From assembly GCF_001577835.2 (NCBI RefSeq), contig NC_029521.1:22789118-22853117 (forward strand): a stretch of DNA of 64,000 bases, read 5' to 3'. The stretch comes from Coturnix japonica (lineage: Eukaryota; Chordata; Aves; Galliformes; Phasianidae). The notes below the pieces were generated by a model. That model ran no database searches and was not told where the DNA came from. It saw only the letters and a program-made list of their open reading frames with translations. A program made the translations under genes and the position numbers. The first letter of the stretch is position 1. Each line of letters starts with the position of its first letter. Positions 1-35,240 of the stretch are shown here, piece after piece.

Positions 1-3000
1 CTGTATTCAGAGCAAGGCTTGGCTTGAGGCCACGCATTGAACAATGAGGAGAAAACAAAATACTGAATAGCTGCTTGTTCAGCAAACTCAGTTCCTCTTG
101 GCCATGCAGGGTGCTGCATGAGGAGGGAGTATATGCGATGGGGCAGTTTTCCTGCCTGGGTTCTGTACCTCAGGTCTCGGGTGGCAGAGGAGAAGGGCCA
201 TGACAGCACTTGGCTCCCAGCCTGTAGAGTTGGGAAGGAAGCAAGCAGGAACATCTCTGTTGGCCTCACGCTGCAGCAGTGAATGCAAAACAACATTCTT
301 GTTTGGTAGCCTGGCTTGGCAGAGCCATCTGCTGCAGTGAGCCACCTTGCCTTGCTAAATTGGGATGTTGCTGGAGTCCGGTGAGCCCAGCTTTGGGTCT
401 GAGAGAAGCCTGTGGTGCTCAGCAAGAGAGAGCTGACACTCCTTCCTTGTGCTGAGGCAGCAGAATAAGCGACAGTAGGACAGCATGCTCTGCTGGGGAT
501 TCTCTGTCACTTTATCCAGTGGTGTCTGAGAGTAGGGCCGGTTCACTTGGCAGCTGGTGAGTAAGACATGAGGGCTTGTTTAGGTTTGATTTATGTGGGG
601 ATTTTTCTACTTTACTACTTGCAGTACACGATGGTTATGTCAGGTTTTTACTTTGACCCAAGACTCAGATGGCACTAGTGTCCTTGATAGGGGTCACCGG
701 GACAGCCTGAGAACGGCAACCACCCTGCTGCACCCTGGCATTTAGGGAATGAGGTTAAGTGCCCTGCCACTGATTTCTTGGGTGGCCTTGGGAACGTTAT
801 TTCATGTTGTGTCTCCCTCCTGTACAGAAAGTATCAGGGAAGAGTTAATTCACAAAGTGTTGCAAACAGAAACAGTGGTTATGGGAGTAGGTCCCAAACG
901 GAGAAAGGCTGCGTGGATTTCACTTCTTCCAGGAGCGTGTGCTGCATGTCTCTTAAATTGCATATTGCTCTTGACAGTGTTGCAGAGGCTTTCAGGACTC
1001 TGTAGAAGCAGAGAGGTGGGCAACTTTCTGCAGTGTTTGTGCACCATGTGAAGGAGCTCTTTTTTCCTTGTTGGGATGTAAACACTGTGGGGCCATTTCT
1101 CCTTTTCCAAAGATTAAAAAACACAAACAGATGCCAGGATGGCTGTGTCCCCTTCTCTGCTGGAGACTGAGAATGTGAACTTTGGAAACTGTCTGACTTG
1201 ATCCTGAGAAAACAGCTTTGATCAGAGCCTTGGGAGGAATCTGATACCACGTCAGTCTAAGAGCGACAGAAAGACTAGCCAGAATTTGGGGCCAGGTTAA
1301 TCTGGTGCATCTCCACTGACGTCAGTGAGAAGGTGAAACAGCCTGTTCTGTCTCCTCATTTCAGCTTCTTGTGGAGAAGCTTTTTCTCTGGGCATCAAGG
1401 CCAGATAATGTAGAAGGATCATGGAATAGCAGTGACTGAGATATTTTTTGTCTTTGTGTCGCTTGCAAGGAAATGTTTTGTTAGATTTGCTAAGTGAGGC
1501 TTAGGTGGGACTTGTTGGGCTTGGGGCTGGTACTTGTGGTGGGTTGCTTCTAGAGGTGAGGTGAACTCCCAGCTCCCTCAGGTACAGCCCTCGCTCATCT
1601 CTGCCTTGGCAGGAAGATTTGACTCGTGCAGCAGCTGTGAACCTATCTATCACTTGCCTTAACATTGGGCTGAAAGCCTCACCCTGTGCTGCTCTCAGAG
1701 CTTTTCTACAGGCTTCCCAGCCTGCAACTTGTGCATTTAGTTTCATAGATGGCTCACAGTGTTGATCCACTGCTGTTTGAATGAAACCCTGGCAGAACAC
1801 TGGGATTCTTCAGACAGGTTTGCTTTTGTGGACACAGGTAGATGTGGAAAAGAACAAAGCAATTGATCAGCCTTCCTTTTTGTTTGTTTGTCCCGTCGTC
1901 TGACTGCTGCTAATAACAGTCATTTCTGTGAAAAGGCTTGCATAAAAGAAAGGGCAGTACCTTAGTTCATTGGCTCCAGAAGAATAGTTTGATTTTTGGC
2001 TTGGAGAATGGTAGAAGACATTTCTTGGAGGGGGAAGTTGGTGACCAAGTGAATGGGGGTCAACAGAAGCAGAATGTGGGAAAGGCCTGGAGAATGAAGG
2101 AGACTGTGGGGTTTTTGTTAATGATGATGCAGAGATGTTTGCATGGGCAGAATGAAGTAAGAAGTGGTTGGCCTGCTCTGGATGTTCTCGCTGTTTTGCT
2201 AAACATGATTCAGGTAACTGTGTATTAGTTTTCACAAATGGCTGGAGTATTTATTTACTCATTGACCTCTTGCTAAAGCAGAGTGGGGTGGAGTGAGTTT
2301 CATCTGACTTGGAAGATGAGTGCTAGTTCTGTGTTGGATTAAGGACGTGCATTGGAGGGGCTGCTGGGTGGGCTCTGGGTGGTGGAAATGCAGCTGTGGG
2401 AGCCCTATGCTGGTCTGGGATCAGGCACAGGCAGAGCACAGCTGGGTGTAAGCACACAGCAGGGTTTGGGTCTCAGCACCATTACTGCAGGACTCCTTGT
2501 TGCTGTGTTTTCCCTATAGGAAAGTTACCTCACTGAGAAATCAAAACAAAATGCAGATACGCTGCATTTGTTGGGCTGTTTATCGATATCAAATGTGTAA
2601 AACACAAAGGTCAGCTGTGTTTAATGCCATGTGGCAGCTTTATGATTTTAATTACAGTAGAGAAGTGACAAATTAATTCATTGCTCTTTCGAGCCTGTTC
2701 TTCCCTGACGCTGCTCTGCTGCCTTACCTGTGCTGGGGGATATTTCAAATGCCTGTACTCTGGCAGGAGGGATTCTGTTTAAGTAAGGACAACGAAGTAA
2801 AGCATTCAGTGATTTGCAATGCCTGGTTCAGTGAGGGGGTTGGGGTAGTTCAGTGTTTCAGCAGCACCTTGCTACAAGATGGGTTAGCGGTGATGCAGGG
2901 AGAATCACAGTAACTGATGCAAAGAGGTTGGTTCATGGGGACCTTGGACTGGTGTGACTGACAAGTACTTCCCTTTTGCTTGCTGTTTTGTATGCACTTT

Positions 3001-6000
3001 AAGGTATCTGGGGTAGAGATGGATAAACTTCAGTTTCTTCTCTTACAACTTTAGTCATTTAAAGCACAGTGGGAACTACTTCTGCTATTTGTGTTGTTTT
3101 CTTGGCTCCTTCGTGTTAAGCTTCTGAAACTCTTTCATGATCTCTTCCTGAGCTGTTTTCAAAATGCATTCAGCTGGCTCTTTCTCATGTAACACTCATG
3201 AGTTTTTAGGGAGAGTTACCAATATGGATGGTTTGAATTTATTATTAAAGAACTGACTGCTGTAGAAGCCTGCTTTTAAATGAAAGCCCTGTGGACAGTT
3301 TGTGCCTGAACTCCTTCTAAAATGCAGCAGTTTTTGGGGCTGAGACAAGCTGGGGGTAGTGCTGGTGTGTGTGTATGTGTGGGCTTTTGTTTTCCTGTCT
3401 GCTCCCGCATGGCTTTGGCTTCAGCTTTGCAGGTGAGGCAAGGACCTGCTTGCCCTGTTCTACTCCATGCTCAAACAGCAGTGACCTCATTTTACTGTGT
3501 GACACAAACAGTGCCCAACCATCAGCAGCAGAGCAGCATTGCACTGCGCACGCCGTTTCCTTGCTGTTGTAAGAGTGACCCTGAATGTTTCATGCGTGTT
3601 GCGATGGCTCACAGCCGTGCTGTTCATCCTGCTCAGAGAGCTGGTGGTGGCCTACAAGGACAGAACTTTGATTTCAGTGCAGTGATGCTCTCTGGGCTCC
3701 TGGTTGATGAGGCATTCTCAGCTAGAGGTCCAGCTACGTTTGTTTTTGTACTTACTTGAGTTGTTTTCTAATGCAGTAGCAATAGAAGTTCCCATGCTTT
3801 TTCCCGCTTTGCAGTCAATGCTGTCCTTGTTTAACTCCAAATAAATCTTAGTAACGTGTGCAGCCCAAAGACGGGGAGAAGATTAATCTCGATCAGGAGC
3901 TACAGAAAATGAATTATGAACAGAGAGGAGAGAGGGTTTTTCTGTATCTGTCGTCTGAGCAAAGGGAAACTGGCACAGAGAACAAGAGGCAGTGAATCGT
4001 GGTGGTGGTGCTGGGGAGCAGCGCTGTTTTTTATAGTGTTTTTTTTTCCCTAATTTTAGATGAAAGGAAAGATTAAAATGTTCCGAGTGTCCCCAGTAAA
4101 ACTAAGCAAAGCATGGGCAGGTGAGAGGCAGCATTCCCACAGGATTCATTCAGTGTAGCTGAGATTCTTTTCTGTGCATTCAGCTCTGCACTAGTGGCTG
4201 CATTTGGGGGAACTGATTTTTGTATGTTTGTTTTTTCCCTGTCACTGATACGGTTAAAAGTCACGGCATAAATTTCCCGACTTGGTGAAAAGCCTGTGAC
4301 CCCTCTCAGTGGTGTTGTTCATCAGAAGGCAGATAGGTAATAAAGAGTCTCATATGTGAGAGGAGTATGGAGAACCTGCTGTTTTAATTTTGTTCACAGC
4401 AGTGGGCCAAACTTTGTTCTTTCAGTGCTGGCCTTGATAATTGGCTCGAAATAATATAGGAATTCAAGCCACTGCGTATCTCTGGCTTTATAACTGCTAA
4501 TGTCATAGCCAAGAAGGCTGCAAAGTCTCCTGCAGGAGCACGCGGTAAATAAGATCCATAAACGTGTTCCAAAGAACATGTGGGCCCTGGTGCCCTCTTT
4601 AGCCACCAGTGAGTAGATTTGTATCCAAGATGTGTGGACAAGTGGTGGTTTAGCCCCTGTGGGGAATGCAGGTTTGGACTGAATTTGTGTTATGTTTTGT
4701 TGGGGAGCCACTCCTAAACAACCCTCTGATTTCATAGGGGTCAGGTGAAAGCAGTTGCTTTGGGATCTTCCTTTACTTTAGGGATCTGGCTGTGGCAAGT
4801 CTTGCCTTAGGGACACCCTGTATCCTGCTGTACAGGGTGCATTGCTCAGCTGTACCATTAATTTGAATTGTTGTGTTTTTTTCTGTCCTACAGTTGAGCT
4901 CTAGTGGTTGTTTTCTTTATTCTTTAGTTTTATTTTTTCCCATCCACCCCCAGCTCTCAGGCTCTGCAAGCTGAGACTCAACTGCGTTGGTTTTTGCAGG
5001 CATCCACACTTACACGTCATCCTCACTAAGGTTCTGGCACCTGTTAGGTGCTCCTCCTTCCTGGTTTTGGAGGAGCATTTAATTATGACAGGGTTTCCCT
5101 TGGATCACATCCTCCATTCAGTTCCCTAATTGTAGAATTCTCTGCGGGATTCTCCAGATGGGGGATAGAGGATAATCTTCTCAGAGCTCCGGAAGAAATG
5201 TGATGCCAAATTACGGAAAATAGATCCTTTTTATTAAGCTCTTGGGCTTCTTTTACTCTTTATTTTAAGGTGACTGTCTGTTAAAGGGAAATGCTGGGTA
5301 AATGGCTATTTTAAATCATCCTCAATGACTTCACCTCGGTTTCTAATAAAACCGTTAGATTAGAAGTCCTGAAAGGCTTTAAGTTTAGGTATTTTTGGTT
5401 AGGTTTGTTTTTGCTATTCCTGCAGTCATCACAGACAGGAGAACGGACTTGCCTGTTTCCCTTTTGTTTTTGCTTGGTCTCGGTTTCAAGCTGTGAGCTG
5501 TAAATGGGGAAGTTGTAAGCAGGTAGACAGACCAAGCCCCCTCCTTTGTCAGATGGTCTCAGTGCCACGTGAAGGGTCACTCACTTTGCTGCAAAGCTTC
5601 TGCTGTGACAGTGCTGTTTGCTTCCCACAGGGGTTTCCAGGCATCCTAAAAGTGCCACTCAGCACTGCTGATGTTTGCAAACATGGCACTGCTGGTCATC
5701 CTATTTCATGCCCAAATGCTGACCATATCTGGAGTTCTACTAAGCTTGATAAATCCAGCATGTGACCGCTGAAGGTCTCCGGGGGTTGTCCTTACGGAGC
5801 CAATGCTGTTGGAAGGTCCCCAAGTATTTAATGTGCACAAATGAACGCACCACTAGCTCCTGTGTTAGCAGATGATGGCAATATTTTTACAGGGTAGATA
5901 GGGATGCTGGACAAAGGTATGTAACTGCTGTCCTGGTCTGAGCTGGTAGCAGAGGCAGAATAATTTGGAAATGGCTGTTTTTTGGAACTCTATTCTGATC

Positions 6001-6282
6001 ACTGCTTTTCTGTGGAATTCTGTGTACTTTTTAGTCTCTCGGCTGCATTTTCTGTAGCATCAGACTTGTACATATCAGGTAAATACAGACTTAGGAGGGG
6101 AGGAATCTTGTCAGCAGGGAGTGAGGGTGATACCTGATGGTGATACCTATGGGCTTTAATGTAGGAGGCTGTTTGGCTTTATTGCTAAGATACACCACTG
6201 GGGATGTGTGCAGCTCTCAGTGATTGAATTCTCAGCACCATAGTTCAAAGGTGGCTAATGCAAATTTTTGTTTATCTTTCAG
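1..6282 (+). other. MXI1: MXI1 intron (3' part; 5' end outside window)
   Basis: This stretch lies upstream of the 30-bp MXI1 exon and ends in a clean acceptor (a T-rich tract, then TTTCAG). I looked for the preceding MXI1 exon, which should encode the Ser/Arg-rich segment before the bHLH and end in an AG-split arginine codon, and did not find it, so I infer the whole stretch is intron. Short open frames here (for example 749-1051 + and 3322-3759 +) resemble no known protein and lack splice or codon support. A weak MIR-like stretch near 760-840 is discussed among the rejected items. I see no RNA gene and no clear CR1 copy. Confidence 0.75.
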
Positions 6283-30042
<23,760 letters not shown>

Positions 30043-30162
30043 AACCAAGTGAGATGACAGTGCAGGGTGAATGATTTCACTGGGGTGATCAAACTGGGTC
30101 CTAGATGCCAGTATCCTCTTTCAGAAATGACATATTGACAGCTAGTCCTGGAGAGACCTGTA

Positions 30163-30168
30163 AATAAA
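30163..30168 (+). terminator. MXI1: Proximal MXI1 poly(A) signal AATAAA
   Basis: A canonical AATAAA about 120 bases after the stop codon. It overlaps a Pumilio-type UGUAAAUA at 30159-30166. Use of this site would remove almost all of the 3'UTR. Confidence 0.4.
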
Positions 30169-31647
30169 ACCTTTTGGGTAAAGGAAGAAACCCACACGTT
30201 CATTTGGTCACGTTACCAATTCCAATTCCTGCTGGCAAAAAGTTAGACCAAACTATAGTCCCATTGAAGTCAGCGATAACCATTTGTTTCTGTGGGACCT
30301 GGATATAGACCTTAGTGACAAAACACTTTGTTTTGAATTTATTTGTTTGAAAGAGGATACTAGAGAATCATCCCTCTCTTTCTGTCATGAGATCTGGGAA
30401 ACGTCACAATTTTGTATGTTGCATTCAGGTTGAACAACCTAATTTAGGCCCTTCTGAAGAGCTTTTGTGGTCCTAAAAGGACCATGTCCTACAATTTATC
30501 ACAATCCAATGCTGTTGTAATGTACTAGGAAAATTTTGAGGACATAAGTAGCCTAGGGATAACAACATCAACAATAATATTAAGGTCTCATTCTGTGCCC
30601 AGAGAGAGGGGCGGCAAAGAGATGTTCAGGAAAGATTACCATTCAGCTCAGCTTTCTGTTGGACATCATTTAAAAAGCAAGTACCTCTGATGCGTGGCTA
30701 AAGCAAGGGGTACACACTTGTAATCTACCAGCACTTCATGGGCTGTGTCACACCTCAGGCTGTGACACCAACAGCAGATCTCCCGGTAGATGCGTGCCCA
30801 TACGCCGGCACACAGCCAGCTGAGGACAGAAAGAAACCAGCACATAGAAGAGGTGATATGCCAGAAAGTCATGCCCAGATACTGAGCCACTATGACCTTT
30901 TTATTTGATGAGATTTTTTGATAAACATTTGTAAATGTGTTGGGAGAGAAAACACCCCAAGTCTGATGCGTCTTTTTAGAGCTTGTCCATACAAAACCTT
31001 AGATGTCTTTTATATGAATTTATGCCATGAAAAGATCCCTGTTTTGATGAAGCACTTGACCCAATGAAATGCAAAGATGCTTTTTGTCATGCACACAGTG
31101 GATGGAGGCTGTGCTAGCTGCAGAAGGCCAGATTTGGTGAGGGTTTCTTCAAATTTCTTTTTAGAATCATTCCCTTTGCTGACTTTTGAACTTCCAGTCC
31201 AGTAGTTAACCTAGTTAAGCTCAGCACGTCTCTCACGTTGATGTAATGTTTTTGACTGCACGTCCTGTTCCCAAGGGCCTTGCCATCATACCTGTGCAGG
31301 TGCTGTTAAGAGCTGTTCTAGCAAATGTTTTCTAATTTTCTCAGAGACGAGCATTCTAACCTGCACTTTGAGGGCTTTGCTTTTTTATTTTGTGTCTTTT
31401 TAATGGCCAGGATTATTTCATTTTCCACGTTTAAAAAAACAAACACCTTAATAGAGTTCTCACCTATGGCATTGTTTGAAACTTTGTATTATCCTTAAGT
31501 AATTTAACTACCCCTCATTACTAAGAAAAGAAGAGGAAAAAAAAATGCTTTATAAAATTCATAACTTATTGCTGATTTGAATGGGTTGTTAATTTTCAGT
31601 CCTTTAGACTTTATTTTATTGTTTTAGGTAGGGTTGGGCAAAAAGGT

Positions 31648-31682
31648 AAAATAAAATAAAAAATAAAATAAAATAAAAAACA
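31648..31682. repeat. (AAAAT)n microsatellite
   Basis: About 35 bp of imperfect AAAAT repeats within the MXI1 3'UTR. It creates several overlapping AATAAA strings, so computed poly(A) calls here should be treated with caution. Confidence 0.9.
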
Positions 31683-31735
31683 ACCATATTTAGCAGTGCA
31701 GTGGAATTGTGTTTAAATGTTAGCATATGGTCCCC

Positions 31736-31763
31736 ATTAAAGTAGCACTTTAACGCCATTAAA
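31736..31763 (+). terminator. MXI1: Distal MXI1 poly(A) signals (two ATTAAA)
   Basis: Two ATTAAA hexamers, at 31736-31741 and 31758-31763, lie about 1.7 kb after the stop. They are followed by T/G-richer sequence (TTGTGTTCTTCC). I infer cleavage near 31775-31790. No transcript data were available. Confidence 0.5.
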
Positions 31764-32709
31764 CATTTCTGTATCTGAAATGAGTTGTGTTCTTCCATCT
31801 TGGTCATTCGTATCACTTTAGCTGACACTTTGTTCTTCTCGTGCCCTTTGATCCTGTGGTCAGAAGATCTTGAGTGATTCCGCTGTCGAGTTCTGCGTTA
31901 TGATGAATTGCCTGTGTTTAACTATTCTGGTGTTTTCCCCGCTCTTCTCAAAATGTGTCATCCCCTGTAAGAGGCACAACACATACACTTGAGTAGAGAA
32001 ATAATCTTTCCGTGGCTGAACTATTTCTGTTTGTCCTGTGTGATTGTTTTTTGTTTTTAAAGTATTTTTAATTTGTTTATTATGTCTGGATCAGGTAGCT
32101 GTGAAATCTATCTTCACTTGTGTGTATGTAATGCAGTGGCTCCGTACATCTGTTCTTCCTTCTGGGAGGTGACCTGGAAGGAACAGGAGTCTGTCACAGA
32201 CTGAAATGAGTGCTAGGTTAATTAATAGGGCCCAAGGGTTTTGGAAGAAGAATGTGCTGCTCAGATTTGTTAGGGGTCCATGTAACCTTTGGATGACAGG
32301 AGTTTGGGGTAGTGATGATGAAGGGGAATCTTTAGCTCTAGCAAGCCTGACTTTGTTTATTCATTATTACTCTACTTGAAAGTGTTGATCACTGGCAGCT
32401 CTGGTGCTGAGCAGCTGAATTCCAATGGAAATTTCTTAACTAATGGCCTTTTTCTTTAGCTGTCTCAGCGCCTCCTCCTTCCTGTTATTCTTGTTTCTTT
32501 TAAATGACCACTGGGGAAAGAAATATCACACCTGAGAAATACTGAAATTTGAGAGTTGCTCTGTTCTCTTAGCTGGTTTAAAACTGTCACATGTCTATGG
32601 TTGGTTTAAGTGTGATTGAAATGTTTGCTTGCATGCAACAGGGCCAGTATCACCCACCTTTTATAGCATTGTTGGCTTGGAGAAGACTGGTATCAGCTGC
32701 AGGTACTGG

Positions 32710-32870
32710 GGGAAAATGTAGCAGGGAGAGATGAGTTTATCGTGACTTCACCAAAGGCAGATCATGCCTGACCAATCTGGTGGCCTTCTAAAGTGGTGTG
32801 GTGGCATCTGTGGACAACATAATGTCATCAATTTCCCTTTACTTGGACTTCTGTAAGGTCAAGCTCCTCA
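32710..32870 (+). mobile_element. Ancient CR1 LINE fragment (reverse-transcriptase domain of ORF2)
   Basis: One forward frame reads FTKGRSCLTNLVAF, a stop, then SGVVASVDNIMSS, ISLYLDFCKV. This follows the CR1/L2-type reverse-transcriptase block in which G-[RK]-SCLTNL.AF precedes VD.G and the catalytic-region YLD.[CS]KAFD. The KAFD part has decayed. An in-frame stop and missing residues show it is long dead. No 3' end is attached, so this is an internal piece of an old element. Boundaries are approximate. Confidence 0.6.
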
Positions 32871-35164
32871 TCTTTTGAAAGCTGAGATGGTCCTTCATAC
32901 CGCTTAACTTTGAGAGAATCCATAGAGCGAAATTTACTGGCCCTAGATGTCTACACACCAGGTTGTTTTGACCCAGAGTAATGCCGTAATGTGGGCATGG
33001 AGTCACATTTCCCTTCTGTATTTGCGAAATGGAGTGAGAGTCTTTGTATGGTTTTTTTCTTATATGCTATTGTTTTGTGGCCCACTTTTATGTTAGGAGT
33101 GTAACAGAAGCCCTGAATCTATTCCCTATGTAATTTTACAAGAATACGGTGCTTTTTGCCATGAAACAGAATCAGATGTGCTTTCCTTAGGCAGCACACA
33201 CACCATACACACACACAGCTCCTTCGTAAGCTCATTCTGCCGAGTCCTCCCTCTGCAAATTACATCCCTGATGGGTCCTTTTGCTACGGACAAACCCATT
33301 AAAAAGACCATCCAGCATTTTCCTTCTTTTGACACAAGCGCATTACAGTATGTCATCTTGTGTCTGCACACAAGGTGGAGATGACTATCTGGCTGCATTT
33401 GTCACGCTTATCCTGTGATGAGTTGTCACTTGAAGGTCATTTTAATGTCCGTTCCATTAGAGGCCTGTCACTGACGGAAGGTGGTCGCAAATCTGTCTGT
33501 CTCAAGAAATCTGTAGGTCAACGGGAATGGGGTTAACTGCACATATGGATCATTTTCCAGGTTTTGTCATTGTGCTTTCGTTCCGTTTGTTTGCTTGCGT
33601 CTGTTACTGGGCTCTGAGCTCCAGCCTCTCCTTTTTTGCTCTTTGTTCTCTTTTCCATGCTGCTCCTTGTTTGTAACCCATGGTTTTCGTGTTGCTCTGT
33701 TGAAACTGAAGAAATATTTGGCCTCACCGTCGTGTTCACTAATTGGAAGAGTCTTGTTTGCCCCAGAACTGTAAACTATGACTGTTAAATGTTTTCTGGC
33801 ACCAGCTCTACGTCACCAGAAAGAGAAATTCAGGCGACTTCCAGGAAGGTCGTGGTTTTTTGTGTTTTATTTAAGGCAATTCATTCTGAATTTAGAGAGG
33901 GCGCTAATAATATTAACAAAGAGGGGGGGAAAAAAGTCCATAAATAACAGAATAAAATCTGTTTTTCTGTTGTTTTTCCTGGAGCTTTGTCCTGTGGGCA
34001 GATTCTCTGTTGAGCGATTAATTCTGTGCTCTGATAGCGACTGAAACTCCTCTGCATCCAAGATAAATGCTCTGAGTTGTCCCACAGACCCCCAGGGAAG
34101 AGGAGTGCATCTCTCTTCCTCTGTGTTCTTCAGTCTGCACAAGGTATCTAGGAAGTTAACGCTGTTGAAAATGCTGATGTGCTGTCGGACGTGCTTGAAA
34201 TTGGCTGATAGATCTAAGTGATGGCTGGGAGGATGAACATGGGGCTGAAGAGTGGCTGACTGCATACCCAGTGTCTCCCTTTGGAGCTACACGTTACAGA
34301 AAGGTTTAACTGATGATGATACGTTTGTGCTGAGCCCTGATTGACTGCTCATTTCCTCCTGCAAAGAGGAGCGATGTGTTTAATTAATAGGCAGAAGGAG
34401 GAATACAGAGGCAGCGGGTTTTGGTGCTGTGGATGTGCTGAATACTACAAAATATCTATTATTTAGCATTTCTGTTGGTGGTGATGCTCTGTTTGACCCA
34501 AGCTGAGGAATTCTCTCCAAAGGGAGGATGCTGTTAGAGGTCTTGAGAGGCTTGTACAGGAAAAGGCATTTGAGATCTGGATGGAAAGGTGATGCACGCG
34601 TTGCCTGCAGCACTTGGCTGTGTGGGGCTGTAACTGATGTCCCTGCAGGCCAAAGGTGTGAGATGTTTTCTTTATGGAATGCCTTCAATGTTAACCATGC
34701 TGGTAGGGCTATGGGTAATACTTGATTATTATTTTGTTAACGCTGTCCTACCACACAGGAAAAAGTTGTCCCCTTTGGTTGTGGTACCCACATGAAGCCT
34801 TGGGAAGAGGCAGCTGCTCTTTGGGACATGGACAGAGGCTGAGGCTTTGCAGGTCACCTTTTTTACCCCTCCTTAGTGTCGTGCTTGTGTGTATGTGTGA
34901 TGGAAGGGCAGGCAGAAGGGCTGTCAGCTGGGCTCAACATGCAGGGTGCTGTGGACACTGGCCCACTGGGGAGGAGCTCACATGAACTTCCCTGTTGGGA
35001 TCCTCTGCTGTTAAGTAATGAGGCCAAATGTAAATCCAGAATCCATGCTGCTGCCTAAGAGGGGCTCAGTGCTGACTTCAGTGGGACCGAGCTGACAACT
35101 GAACGTTTCCACTCATCCACTTCCAAACATCCTGACTGAGTGAGCTGGTGGGGTGAGCTGATGA

Positions 35165-35240
35165 ATTTGGCCTTTAATGAATCATTTGACACCTAGTTTG
35201 CCTCTGTGTCTTTGCCCATAAAATGTGGATTATAGTCTGC
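35165..35240 (+). repeat. Possible MIR/CORE-SINE remnant
   Basis: The run GCCTCTGTGTCTTTGCCCAT followed by AAAATGTGGATTATA resembles the MIR segment CTCTGTGCCTCAGTTTCC...CATCTGTAAAATGGGGATAATA. Only about 50 bp can be lined up by eye, with several mismatches and a gap. MIR-like copies of this age are known in amniotes including birds. I treat it as suggestive only. Confidence 0.3.

Larger units (their letters stand above)
30043..31780 (+). other. MXI1: MXI1 3'UTR (end approximate)
   Basis: The stretch follows the TAG and runs to the vicinity of two ATTAAA signals (31736-31741 and 31758-31763), the likely main 3' end. An early AATAAA at 30163-30168 could give a short UTR of about 140 nt. An AAAAT-type microsatellite (31648-31682) supplies further AATAAA matches. 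The open frame at 30666-30890 on the minus strand has no support as a gene. Poly(A) sites are inferred from signals only. Confidence 0.65.

Noticed and set aside
760-840. MIR-like run GGCCTTGGGAACGTTATTTC
   Set aside because: Resembles the GACCTTGGGCAAGTCACTT block of MIR over a short span only, with no second conserved block; too weak to call.
3322-3759. 145-codon open frame on the plus strand
   Set aside because: Low-complexity Cys/Val start and no known relatives; intronic.
1-6282. Upstream MXI1 coding exon (SIN3-interaction or Ser/Arg-rich exon)
   Set aside because: Searched by eye for the expected peptide and for an exon ending in an AG-split codon; nothing fits, so it is probably left of the window.
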